Shown in pieces: positions 12,197 through 23,600 of a DNA stretch of 64,000 nt. Every line of letters starts with the position of its first letter. Position 1 is the first letter of the stretch. A model generated the notes under the pieces. That model saw nothing but the letters and a program-made list of their open reading frames with translations, did no database searches and was not told the DNA's origin. Location of the stretch: the NCBI GenBank assembly GCA_946699065.1, contig CAMPDV010000004.1:1302001-1366000 (forward strand). The letters are read 5' to 3'. A program made the position numbers and the translations under genes. Source of the DNA: Loxodes magnus (taxonomy: Eukaryota > Ciliophora > Karyorelictea > Loxodida > Loxodidae).

Positions 12197-12979
12197 GTGT
12201 CTTTTGAATGAAACTCTATTTGACAACTTTACAAAGTATTTATATACATAAAAGTATTTATAATATATCCTTTTTAATAAAGAGTCGTAATCTTTAAAAT
12301 ATAGCCAATTTCTTAATTTACCATAAAAAGAGTAGCAACTAACATTGAAATAATCGGAAATTATATCTGAAGATATATATCATTTTGAGTGGTTTTTCTT
12401 TGTATATAGTATTTGATTAAACCCTTTAATTGAATAATATAAGTAAAATTTAGAAACCACCAAGTTCAGATTTTAATGATTGAAATAGTGTTAATAATTA
12501 GAAAAATTAGACTAGAGAAATAAATTAGCTATCCATTTCTAGCCTACATGTTTTACTTTAAGTATCTATGCTAGATATTTAATAACTTAAGCAAGAAAGA
12601 ATTTGCATGTGAATTATTTAAAATATTCCATAAAATGATTGAATATCAAAAATTAGATGATTCTAAGGTTATAACAAATAAGCAGTTACTCATTATATAC
12701 CTAATTATAACTGAACTATTATCTTTAATGATAATCTTACAAACTAAACTATACGGACCTTATACATAAATATAGACTTAAATTATAAACTATACTATAA
12801 AATTATGCTAAAGGGTATCTAAGATTGCTAAGGTTTAATATAATCTTGTTCTCTTAGATTTTTTTTCTAATTTAGAACTTAAATTATTGTAAATCTTAGT
12901 TGCTTTACTATTTCATATTTAGTCTTAAGTAATTAGGTTTATTGTTGGCTTAAAGTAATAGAAAGATAAGCTAGATATC
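12197..12979. other. Intergenic, no supported feature
   Basis: About 0.8 kb of A+T-rich sequence with no recognisable feature. Confidence 0.5.
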
Positions 12980-13327
12980 ATGGAATTTTATTTGAAAGAA
13001 AACAAAGAGAAGGCTAATTTCTACTAAAGGGGTTAGTAAGAACTGGAATTGTAAAAGGCTTCAAAACCTTTTATTTCTCAATGAGTAAATAAAGCCTCAA
13101 AAGCAAGTACTTTAATTGCTTATAAATAGCTTTTTAACTATTTCTTTTAACTTTGGATTAACTTACTTAATCTAGCCAGAAATGTTCATCCAAATAGCTT
13201 ACAGTTAATTTGAAACAAGGAAGTTCAATTAAAGTCAGAAAAGGCAATAAAGATAAATTGCTAAGATCTTTAAGATATTGATTTTAGGAGCCATGAAAGA
13301 TATTCATAGTTACTGATTTTATATTGA
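12980..13327 (+). CDS. Small hypothetical protein, 115 aa
   Basis: ATG at 12980 to TGA at 13325-13327 gives 115 residues with a balanced, helical-looking composition (MEFYLKENKEKANFYQRG at the start, NLARNVHPNSLQLIWNKEVQ later). It needs two internal TGA as Trp and several TAA/TAG as Gln. No domain is recognised. The stop lies only 46 bases from the stop of the convergent LC8-like gene, compact spacing that would fit a true gene. Coding by chance cannot be excluded for such a short frame under a one-stop code. Confidence 0.4.
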
Positions 13328-13373
13328 ATAGAATATTAAAGATCATTGTAATGTTAAAATAAAATTATTTAAA

Positions 13374-14207
13374 TCAATTAGTTTGAAACAAAGTTATGAC
13401 TAAAATACCTACTCGATACACTAAATATTTTCCAGGATTTGCCGTGATATAAAGTTTAGCTTAGTCATTTAATTCTCTTATAATACACTACCAATAAGGT
13501 TTGTGCAATTCATCGAATTTAAGCTTTACTTTCTAAGCTATCTACTTGTAGTCATTTTTATGAGCCTTTATAGCTTTTATTGTTTCTTCAAATGCCAACC
13601 TTATTAGACTTTCGTTGCTCAAGTCTTTATATAAAACTTTCAAATCAGTAGTATTTATAAAATCCTGCCTTGCAAAAGATTGATAGATTGTAAAATGGTA
13701 AAAGTCGAAAGTAAACTCTATAAATCTATTTGGTTGTGCGCTTATTGAAAATCGTCCTTAATCTTACTAATGCTATACAATTACATTTCAGAATTTTCCA
13801 TATTTTTCACTTATTCTACGTTTAATATGCTCAGCCATGCCTTTATATTGGCTCGATATATTCTTATATGTTAATTAGCTAGAATTGACTGCAATTTGGA
13901 TAATTTCATTAGTATCTATTTCTGCACCAAATTATTTACCTATTATATTTACTTAAGACGCGTAACATCCTTCTGACTACTCGCAATTTTATTTTTTTTA
14001 AGTTTAAGCTAAAAGGAATAATAAAAAATAGGTTCATATCATTTTATTACTAGATATATTTACTTAAATTTAAAGCAAAACTATTACCTCTTTCTGTTAT
14101 TTCTCTAATCACCAAATCCTTAAATCTTTATAATAGCTCTATTCTACTGGCTCTAGTTACATACTCACTATATATTTACTATTTTCTGTATACTCTTTAA
14201 TATTCAT
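13374..14207 (-). CDS. Protein with two LC8-type dynein light chain-like domains
   Basis: A 277-residue frame from ATG at 14207 to TGA at 13374-13376. The C-terminal third matches the LC8 roadmap: KVKLKFDELHKPYWQCII, then a strand-rich stretch ending KYLVYRVGILVITLF. A second, more diverged copy precedes it (HIKRRISEKYGKFWNVIV, then FIEFTFDFYHFTIYQSF). LC8 dimers are cargo-binding hub subunits of cytoplasmic and axonemal dyneins; a tandem fusion would mimic a dimer in one chain. The first ~75 residues are not recognised, and part of that region is very A+T-rich, so an in-frame intron there is possible. Converges closely with the 115-aa ORF. Confidence 0.65.
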
Positions 14208-14970
14208 TTAAACTTAAGAAAATAAAGCTAAATTGGGTATTAATCTGCTATTTCTTAAGGCTTATATCTACTTTCCTTTGCTTTATTCATTCATATAAAT
14301 GCATAAAGCATAATTCATATACTTTCTTAATTATTAGTCTCTTAAATTATAATTTAGTAAGTATAATAGAGTCTTTGGAGTTTTTGGTGCTGATACTTTA
14401 GAAATAATGAAGATATTTTAGAATCTATTATGCTATTAAATATAAAAATCTGGTATATACAATTAAAGCTAGTATAGGTATGAGAATATACAAATTTTAA
14501 AGGTAAAGCACATTAACTTAGATGAGTCTTATAAATATAACTATCATTTATTAACTTAGAATGCATACCTTTGCTAAAGGACAGAATTCAAGTCATCAAT
14601 TAATAAGGTTTAGTACTAGAAAGTCACCTAAGATTTCTGATTAGAACTTCTAGTTTAATTATAAAGATACAATTCATTTGGAAAAATAAACCTATATATC
14701 TCTCATAGTAAAGAAAATTAACTGTCAATGTAATTATTTAGTATCTCACCAAACATAATCGATAAAATTAAGCTTAAAATGCGGACTGCATCATTTCAAC
14801 TAAAATAATGCTGGAGGTAATGATAAAAGAATTAAGCGATGAGCTGTGTCATTAATAAAATTGATATGAAATATTCTTTATATAATAGTATAATTTTCTT
14901 TATATCTAAGAATTAAAAGGATATTATTAAAAATTGGAGTCAAATATAAGAAAAAGTTAACAAAGAATGT
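14208..14970. other. Intergenic, no supported feature
   Basis: About 0.76 kb between two minus-strand genes; A+T-rich, nothing recognised. Confidence 0.5.
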
Positions 14971-16305
14971 TCAGAAAGCCATATTAATACTATTTTCATC
15001 CTAAATGTCAGAAATATTCGCTTCAGACTCTTTAATACTACTTTTTATTTGCAAAGAGACAACTGAATTCTATTTTCTGTTTTACTAATCTGTATTTTCA
15101 CTGTTCCAGCTTCTGTAACTTGAAGTTACATTCTCGGTTTTTTATTATATCGAATCTTCTTCCTAGTTTGAAGGATTAAATAAATGAGTTTAGTGAGATT
15201 ATTGATTCCCTTTTTAGTATCTTAAACCACTTTGATTGATACATTCTGATAGTAATTAAGTTTGCAGTTTAAATTTTTTTCCCTTGCTTTATAAAAAGTT
15301 ACTCGAAAACTGACTAAATTTCTTTTTTAAACTTGCGTTACTTTCGAAACTTATTAGGAAGCTTTAAAAATTAATTTCATCCTTTATTTATGATTTCTCA
15401 GTAAATAACTCACTTCTTTGAGTTTCTTACAACTAAAAGGGTTTTTAGATTCTTTCTTAGTTTAAATCCATCTAATGACTTGTCGCAACATTTTTTTCTT
15501 ATTTTTTAGCACTCTTAATCAAAGTCAGATTGCTAATTATACTTGAACGCCTTAAATTAAAAGAATCTCTTACTTTAATAAACTAATTTTGATTATTTTG
15601 CTTTGTACAGCTTTGCTCTTATTTGCGTCTAGTCAAAGATTATCTTTATATTTTATTTTAATCAACTTCATTTATGACTGTATCTAATGTTGTTTTATCG
15701 TTATCAAAATCTGATACATTCATTTTCTTTTCTTGTTTTAGCTTCTATTTCGATATTTTAACAGGGGATTATAATGAAGACTAGTTATTTGTCTAAAATA
15801 TATTATTTCTTTTTATTATTCTTTGATTCTAAACTCCGAAATTGTTAATCTCGCTTTGGACTTAATTTACTTAGCTTGTTTAGCATTAAAAACTAACAGA
15901 AAGGTCTATTTGCTTTTTTAATTCAACTGCTACTATATTTTAGTCCATCTATAGAACAATTTAGATAAGAGTTAGAATTATCTGCTCTTCATCTTAACTA
16001 TTCATCATCTAACCTTAGAATTTTTGCACCTTAAATTTGCTTGCTTAATATCTATTCTTTGAAGAGCTTATTTAAAGTATAGATTCGTATGTTCCTTCTA
16101 TTAAGATACATTTCTCCTGATTAAGATTGAGCTTAAGCTTATATATTGTATGTATTTCACATGAAAATTCTTCAGAATCCTTTACTTTCTTAGCTTATTC
16201 TTTAGTGGATGAGGCATTTACTAGACATTCACTTGGAAAATCTCCGTTGTCTGTATTAAAAGTTACTAATAAGCATAAAAACATAATTAACTTTGCTGCT
16301 ATCAT
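14971..16305 (-). CDS. Secreted or membrane-inserted Q/N-rich protein
   Basis: An uninterrupted 444-residue frame from ATG at 16305 to TGA at 14971-14973. The N-terminus is a typical signal peptide (MIAAKLIMFLCLLVTFNT) followed by a short region with three cysteines, then a long polar part rich in Gln, Asn, Ser and Lys, with many TAA/TAG codons. A short hydrophobic stretch near residues 125-150 (IILTLIQIVLQ) could be a membrane segment, which would make it a type I protein with a large polar tail. No family is recognised. Low-complexity composition is common in ciliate proteins and gives no functional clue. Confidence 0.65.
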
Positions 16306-16567
16306 TTGATTGAATATAATCTTCGTCACAGTATATATGAATGGCAGCAGCTTCGTATTATAAGTTGAAAAAATTTATAAGCTGCTAGAGATATGCATTT
16401 AACAAGAATTACATGTTTCTTGTTCAGTCCTGATCTTCATTTGTGATATCTCTATTATTCTACTGGCAAACTAAACATTAGTTTTGGCTGTTTTCTTTGT
16501 TAAAAATAGACTTTATAATAATATGCTAGCAAGTTTGAGATATGCTATATTATAGCTTAGGATGCAA

Positions 16568-17707
16568 TCATATCATATTTTAAGTGCTATCAAATTCACT
16601 GATTTTAGCAATATTTCTAAATGATTTCTCAAGAGAGTTTGGATTTGTCCTTGCATATAGAGCTTACATAGCTTAAAGTCTCTAAATTTCCTAAGATTTT
16701 AGCAAATTAACTTCCAAATGATTCATTTGAATTGCAAGTTGAAACTGCTGTCCCATCAAATCAACATAAAACTCTATTTACTATTATATCCCTTCTTATA
16801 CTTAAGAATGTGACAACAATTCATCTTTTTAGCCTTCAAGTTTAAGTTTCTATTTCTTACAAATAAAGCAGCAAAGCTATTCTAAGCCTCATAAAATTCC
16901 TCTACCAAAATTGCAGGATTTTACAATTCTTTTACAGAAATCAAAGCATTCTTGCTTTTCGTTTCCTTTACATATCAGTAGCAGTACTAAAAACAATATT
17001 ATAAGACTAAGGGAAATTATTGAATATGTAATTGCGAAACTTTGTAGTTTGCTGTGTAAATTAGATAAATACTAGGTAATTACTTCCTAGCAAGTTGGGG
17101 GGATGTCATATGAATTGCTAGTTTTAAAGACTATTTAATTTTAACAAAACCCCAAGCAGTTAAAATTATCCTGCATGTTTTTTAGAATATCCTGGTACTA
17201 ATTCAAAAACTAGACTTAGTATCATTCATTGTCATATCCACATTTTTCAGATTCTTATATGCAGTTGTGCTTTTCCTTCGCTGAATAGTCAAGAAATCCA
17301 AATATTTAGTTACAAGTGCTGTTACTTTTGAGAGTGTCAATCCATTTATCAGCTTACTTAATAGTTAAAAGTAATGAAGCTATTGTAATTAAAAAGGATG
17401 TAATGAGAAATAAAGTTAGGCATACTCCAATAACTTTATATTTAAAAATCTTAGTCAGGCCACTTGCAAAATCGAGTCTTTTCTTAAGAGTATACACTAT
17501 AAAAGGTATTACAAATAAGGCTGAGACAACATTAAAGACAAAAGTTACAACAAAGGTAATTTCCTTTGTTAAAGCTAGAATTAAGGTTAGTATTACATTG
17601 ATAGAAAATATTAGCTCACATGATATAAGAATAAGCCTAAGTTTATGCTAAGCAACTCATTGCTAACAACTCTGGCAATATATTCCCAATTATCTCAAAC
17701 AAATCAT
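16568..17707 (-). CDS. Tetraspanin-like four-helix membrane protein
   Basis: A 379-residue frame, ATG at 17707 to TGA at 16568-16570. A Cys-rich N-terminus (MICLRQLGIYCQSCQQ, plausible palmitoylation sites) leads to three close membrane helices (about residues 21-46, 50-71 and 87-110). A loop of roughly 105 residues follows with several cysteines, including NCLGFC and PPTC, then helix four (about 220-243) and a long cytoplasmic tail that is partly coiled coil. Small-small-large loop layout with CxG and PxxC-type cysteine motifs is what tetraspanins show, although the canonical CCG is CLG here. Such proteins organise membrane microdomains. A strand-opposed open frame at 17316-17651 is a shadow of this gene. 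Confidence 0.6.
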
Positions 17708-18389
17708 TTTTATGCATAGTAGCTAAGGCTTTTAATTATGCTTTATGATACTTTAGATATTTAAAAGCAATTACTTTAGTAAATTCATTTAAATAGCTTA
17801 AAATATAATAGATTAATTAGGCAGTCAGTCTATATGAATGCATTATTAATCATGGAAGCTTGTATAAAGAGAATGAATTATACTTAAATAAGCAACTTAA
17901 CTCTAAAAATTTCAATAATAGCAATGGTTTATAATTATAAGAAGAGTCAACATAAAGAAATAAAATTTCCATAGCCTGATACTTCAAACATCAATATCTA
18001 ATATAAAAAAATTGCAAAATACTCGTTCTATTACCTAACTATATTTAAATTTCCATTAAACTTTAAACATTAAAGTTAGATACAATTAGTAAAGCATAAT
18101 ATTACATGGTTATAAAGATATTTAGATATTTTTCAACACTTTCAATATATAAAAGACTAGCTATATCATCATAATAGTTTAAGATAAACAATATCAATCA
18201 GTCAACTCTTTTATAGCCTATAATAGCTTTCAAAATTTTACTTTCAAAGAAGAATTTACAAAATTAGAATGTTAGATAATAAATAAGCTAACTATTTATT
18301 ATTAAGTTAGCCATTAACTTTTATATGCCTAATAGATATATTTAAGGTAATGCTTCTTTAATTATATTCCTAAACTCTTTAGCTTAATC
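17708..18389. other. Intergenic, no supported feature
   Basis: About 0.68 kb, A+T-rich, between two minus-strand genes. Nothing recognised. Confidence 0.5.
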
Positions 18390-19423
18390 TCAATTTTTTA
18401 TGCTTGATCCTTATATTTATTTATCTGAAAGTTGCAGTTGTGAATTTATCTTTTTCATTTTCTAACTTTTTAATACTAATAGTATTATAGCGTATATAAG
18501 CTAGGCATCTGAGTAACCACTATTACTACTTACATTTAAAATAGAGAGATTCAAATAAAATTTTGAAATACCTGCTTTAGGATAAAATCGAAATAATGCT
18601 AGTTGTGATTGCATCATTAGAGCAAAAGCTTCAGAAGATATAAAGTGAAGATTGGTTGTAGTAAATACTTAAGTTATATGAGAATAAAATTTAAGGTACT
18701 AGAATAATTTTAAACCTTGCAGTTAGTGTTTTCGAAATGAATTTCTTCTTGCTTCATTATATCCTTTTCTCTGTTGCTCTCTAATGTCGTCAATATTATT
18801 AGCTTTATAAGCTGAATTATTATATTTGCATCACTTATAAAGCCTTTCGCCCATAACCATAAGAAAAGCTACAAACTGCATGTTACTGATCCTATTAAAT
18901 TAGGAGTGAGGAGATAAATGTCATGCTTGATGAGAGCGATGTAAGTTCATATAATGCTACTCAATCATACTGGAAATAGAATTTTGATCTCTGCATATGA
19001 AGAATCTTTAAGGACTACAAGGATTTTAAGCTTTTCAAGTAGTCCAATATAAGGCAAAATGTTCATTATTATTAAAACATCTCCTAGTCAGAACTTTAGA
19101 TATTTGACTATAGGGATAAATAAAGCTAAGCATATGCAAATTTCGAATAAAAACTTCGTAGAGTTTCCTATTATTCAATTATACCACATACAATAGAAAA
19201 TTCCTAAAAGAGCGCAAATGATTTATACAGGAAGCATATAGAGCTGTTCAAACAATAGAGCGTAGCAGATCCAGAGGGCAGGATTTATAGTGGATAGTAG
19301 TATGAAACTATAAGGAAGAGTGCTAACATTTTTGGACTTATGGCATGCATATAAGCAAGGAATTGGAGCAAAATTAGTTACTACTGAGATAAAAGTACCA
19401 GCAATTATGACAATTTTTTCCAT
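18390..19423 (-). CDS. SWEET/MtN3-like sugar transporter (one 17-nt intron)
   Basis: Exons 18716-19423 and 18390-18698 encode 338 residues. The N-terminal part is nearly all membrane helix and opens like a MtN3 repeat: FAPIPCLYACHKSKNVSTLP, then STINPALWICYALLFEQ, which resembles the proline and Ser-x-Asn-x-x-Trp signature of SWEET helices; a second repeat follows after a linker helix. About seven membrane segments are expected. SWEETs are bidirectional sugar uniporters in plasma or vacuole membranes. The C-terminal ~110 residues are soluble and Gln/Ser-rich. The 17-nt intron is inferred because without it the soluble tail falls out of frame; each exon is an exact codon multiple. PQ-loop transporters of other types are the alternative. 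Confidence 0.65.
18699..18715 (-). other. 17-nt GT..AG intron
   Basis: On the minus strand it reads GTTTAAAATTATTCTAG. It sits between codons (phase 0), and its removal joins two protein-like frames of 236 and 103 codons including the stop. This is the shortest intron I can support in the window. Confidence 0.65.
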
Positions 19424-20099
19424 TTTTTATAGGAATGTTAATAGGAAGTTCCTTATAAATAAGATAAGGTTAGTAATGAAATCACATGCTACTTGTATAG
19501 AAAATTTAAGTATATCAAAAATTAGAGAAAAACGGTTAATATAAATTATATATCTTAATATCTGGAATAGTTATATAGTTGAATGTTCATATAACCTTAG
19601 ATATTATATTTATTAGCTAAAATACTCTTAAGAAGAGATAGTTATACTATGCATTATACTGCTTTTATAAGTTTAAAAAATAATATTAATGCAAAAAAAC
19701 TAGATAAATTAGTCGTTTTTCTATCATAAGGAAATTGAATTCTAAATTAGTCATCAATTATTTGATTAACTTCAAACTCAAATTTTAGATAAATACTTCC
19801 TTTTCTGTAATTATCTTACTTGTCTTTAAGATTAACTATTTACTAACGATATAACTCTCTTTTTTAAACATTCTTAAAAATGAGTTACAGATCTTTATCA
19901 TTTAAAATATAACAAGATAGCTTAATAGATTATATTGTAATGGAAATTTTACCTATTTCCTCTTATTTATTCCTCTAAGCTACCTTTTATATATGGAGAA
20001 CCTTTAATCTTGGAAGAATTAGCATTAAAGGTTATAATTAAAAATATTAATTTTAAAAAATAAAATAGATGTTAAGTATTATATTTTTCATTTATCTTT
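19424..20099. other. Intergenic, no supported feature
   Basis: About 0.68 kb between two minus-strand genes; A+T-rich with no recognisable feature. Confidence 0.5.
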
Positions 20100-22895
20100 T
20101 CAGAGATCCTCACTCACTTTTTTTCTTCTTTAGTATTAAGATTCTTCGTCTTATTATTCATCATATTCTTAGAATACATCAGTATCTTATTCTTCCTCGT
20201 ACTATACCTCTTGATCTTCTTCATTTTCCTGTATTTCTTCATCTTGGATTTCTTCTTCGCTTTACTCTTCATTAAATTATAATTAATCCTTCTGTCTTAT
20301 ATATTCTTCTATCTTTTCTTCTTAATAATCTTCATAAGGCCTACCTTATATAGAATTATCCTCCTAATCATATTCAATGCTAATAGAATCCTCTTCTTTC
20401 TAGTCGCCTTCATCTTTGTTAGATGCTACTTAAGAATCAGCAAAAGCTTCTTCTTCGAACTAAGAAGATACTTCATCTTCCCATGTTTACTATTTTTCAA
20501 ATACTTTTTTTCGATTTTTTTCTTTTCATAGATTCTTAAATTCTTCTTCAAGAGCTAAAAATTCTTCTTTTTGCTCCTTTTCATAATCACTAAGTTATTC
20601 TTCTGTCTTACTTTAAACGATATTTCTAAAGGGCATTTTGAACTTCTTAAATACCAATTACACTTATTATCCTTCTTCGTTTTTATAGGAAATGTTTTTG
20701 TATGTATGTAATAACTTTTCAAATCTCTAAGTGTAATTATCGTTAATTTAATTAGCAGCTATGTGCATGTTTTCTTCTGCTATAAAGCCAATATGTTTGG
20801 ATCTACTCACTATTGGAGTTATTCATACCTTACCCAAATAATTTTTCATATACTACTAATAACAGACTGTCCAATCTGTTCAAGTTCAGGCATCTTAGAA
20901 GTCCTACCAATTGTATCGTGGAAGAACCCAACCCCAGGATGAAAATCTTTTGCTTCACTTGAATTCATAGAAAGCATCACTTGGAATTTCTTCTTAATAT
21001 TCTTCCAAAAGTCTCAATGATTCCAGTATGTTAGTTAGTTTTACTCCAGCTATCTCGTTCATAAACTTAGGTAATGTTAAAACTTAATCCCAAAGAACAT
21101 GTATGAAATCAAATATATCAGGAGATAACCAAACTAGATCATATATTGAAATCACAGCATCTACCTTGAGTATTTCCATGCAAAACTTTAAGAGAAACAT
21201 ATAATTCCTGCCATAAACTATCTCTTTAAAAGAAATCTGTCTTAAGTCTTGTAAGTTTAGTATAGTAGGTCTTTTATATAGTAGATTTATGATGTTCATC
21301 CCTTTCTTTTTCCAATATTAAATTGTTTCTTCTATTTTGTTTTGATTTTAGTCTTAGCCTATAATGAAAAGGGCCTTGTCTGAGTTTCGAATTTTATATA
21401 GATGTTTAAATGTTTCGTTTAAAAGATCATCAGTAGTAAAAACAGTAAATATTATAGGAATTAAAGGTTTCAGAATCAATTTCTTTTTTAGAAGCTCAAA
21501 TTGCAGCAAACCTTATTTGTATTAATTTTAATCGTACTCTTCATTATTAAAATGTATTCCTGGATTGTACCAACAATCGTCATACTCTTCAGCATCAAAA
21601 GTTCTAATAGATTTAGTACCAAATTTAGCTCCCATAATTTACTCTCTCTTTGAAAAAGTTTTAGCTTTATAAGCTCAGTGTTTCCAAATAGAGATGTTTA
21701 CAGTATTTCTCTAGTTTAAAAATCATATTCACTTAAGATCTTATTTATCTAGTCTATCGAACGTAAATTTAAATACTATCTATGATTACTTAATATCCTC
21801 TGCCTCATTTTCCAAAAATTGTCATGGCTCTAATAATCCATTTATTTCTTCTGACGCTCATAATCTTGAGTATCAGAAGTTATCCATCTTTCCGACAAAA
21901 AAATTACCTAGAAACTCAGGATGCTTTTATTATATACTACCTCTTCAGATTAAGCTGCAACCGATTCTTAGAAATCTAGCGAGTTGCATAAATCTGAAGT
22001 AAGCAGGACCTAGTATTTGGGCTGTGATTTATCCGTTGGTATAGATGTGAGCTTAAGGAGATAATTTACTTCCCACAGAAGTAAAAACTGCCGTAATCTG
22101 AATCCATTCATTTGCTCTTATTTTCCTTGTTGAAATTAATCGCTAAGTTCCTAAGGCGCTTCCTCATTCGAAAATTAACTCATCATAATGAAGATATAAA
22201 GAATAACCATAATAATCGCTTTTTGATCCAGATCCAATAATTCTATTACCATAAATAACCTGAATATTACTTTCAACACTGGATGGGTTAATTCATACTC
22301 CAATAGATACTTAAAAATCATCAGCATATGCATTTTTATAAGCATATTAAACATGATCTTTCCAATTTAATTCCAGTCAAGGTGATTAGGGTATTTTCTT
22401 TTCACTATACTACTACTCTTCCAAACTAGGCACTCTAAGCAACATAGCTTTTTCACAATCATCCTTTTAAAGCTAGGTAAGATTCTTTGATCATTATCAT
22501 TCCTAGAAAAGCTAAGCTAAATTATAATGACATAGGTGGTTTATGCCTGTAAAAGTATGGTCTACCTAATGCAAAATGGGCTCTTTAATTTCCTTTTTAT
22601 ATTCACCTATCTGTTTTAAGATTTCATTGGGGTTCAATGGCAAAAAGCTATTCTAGTTATACTAAATACCAACTTTAAAGGTAAGGTTAAAATCAGTCAA
22701 TCCATTTAATGGTTCAGAAGAATAAGAAATATTCTTATAGGCAATATTTTAAAATCCTTACCAATAAGTGAGATCAATTTCTTTTTCTCTTATAATGACA
22801 GTCTTTCGTTGCTATTTTTTTATTATTCCTAGCTAGATTAATCCTGAGATAAATAGTAGTAGTAAAGAAAAAATAGTGACTTTGTTAAGTTTCAT
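20100..22895 (-). CDS. Type II membrane protein: LamG-like domain fused to GNT-I-like (GT13) glycosyltransferase
   Basis: A 931-residue intronless frame from ATG at 22895 to TGA at 20100-20102. An N-terminal anchor (IFSLLLLFISGLIQLGI) predicts a type II Golgi/ER protein. Residues about 190-350 look like a concanavalin/LamG jelly roll: DDFQVSIGVWINPSS, YTNGQITAQIL and FVGKMDNFWYSRLWASEEIN. Residues about 430-700 resemble the GNT-I (MGAT1/POMGNT1) fold: VDAVISIYDLVWLSPDIFDF around residue 580 and SWGWVLPRYNW around 650, followed by WTDWTVCY and ITPIVSRSKHIGF. The usual EDD metal motif is not conserved (IYDL in its place), so catalysis is uncertain. A 150-residue acidic Glu/Gln tail ends the protein. 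About a dozen Trp codons are TGA, several at conserved aromatic positions, which supports the code assignment. Sugar transfer to glycoproteins is inferred from the fold only. Confidence 0.65.
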
Positions 22896-23600
22896 TATAA
22901 TTATATTTAAGATTATTCAATTCTTATTACTAAATACCTGCTTCAATAGAGTATTTGCTAATATCGCTTTTTTATGCTGCCAAATTATGTATATTAGAAT
23001 AAGATTTTGAATATGGTTCGATAGTTTACAATCTAATCTTTGGTTTACTTAAGATATAATAAATAAACAGAATAGTCTTTTCAGTTAAATTACGATTATA
23101 TGTTACAAATTATATCAGATTTTGAGCTAACCTAAATCAATTAATGTTAAAAGAGAGAAAAAGATGTCTGTTTGAAACTGATATATACATAACTTCTTGT
23201 ATATGATTTATAAGTTTTCAAAAGGGTTTAAATTATAGCCTACTAACTAGTAAGAATGATAAGAGTGTTTATTCCTATAGAGAGTTATGTCTTTTATTAA
23301 TACAGCCAATTATACTTTTAGTTATATCCTTTTTATTTAGCTTATTCTAAAATAATATTCATGCTGACTTAGAGTGATATTATGATTTCAAAATAATCTA
23401 TCTCTGCTTTGCAGCGCTACTAATATCTATATTTCATAAGATATTAAAGTATAGAATACATTTAATAGCACTAGTTAGATAATAGAAGAAAAGTGCTTGT
23501 GATAAGATGGTTCTTATAGGATAAAAGTGATTGGTAGAGATATAAAGGTTTATTAGCATAAATATTTACTTTTAAGTTAATCTAATTAAATTGCTGTTTA
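22896..23600. other. Intergenic, no supported feature
   Basis: About 0.7 kb between two minus-strand genes; A+T-rich, nothing recognised. Confidence 0.5.

Noticed and set aside
17316-17651. 111-codon open frame on the plus strand
   Set aside because: It is antisense to the tetraspanin-like gene, whose minus frame shows ordered membrane helices and cysteines over the full length.
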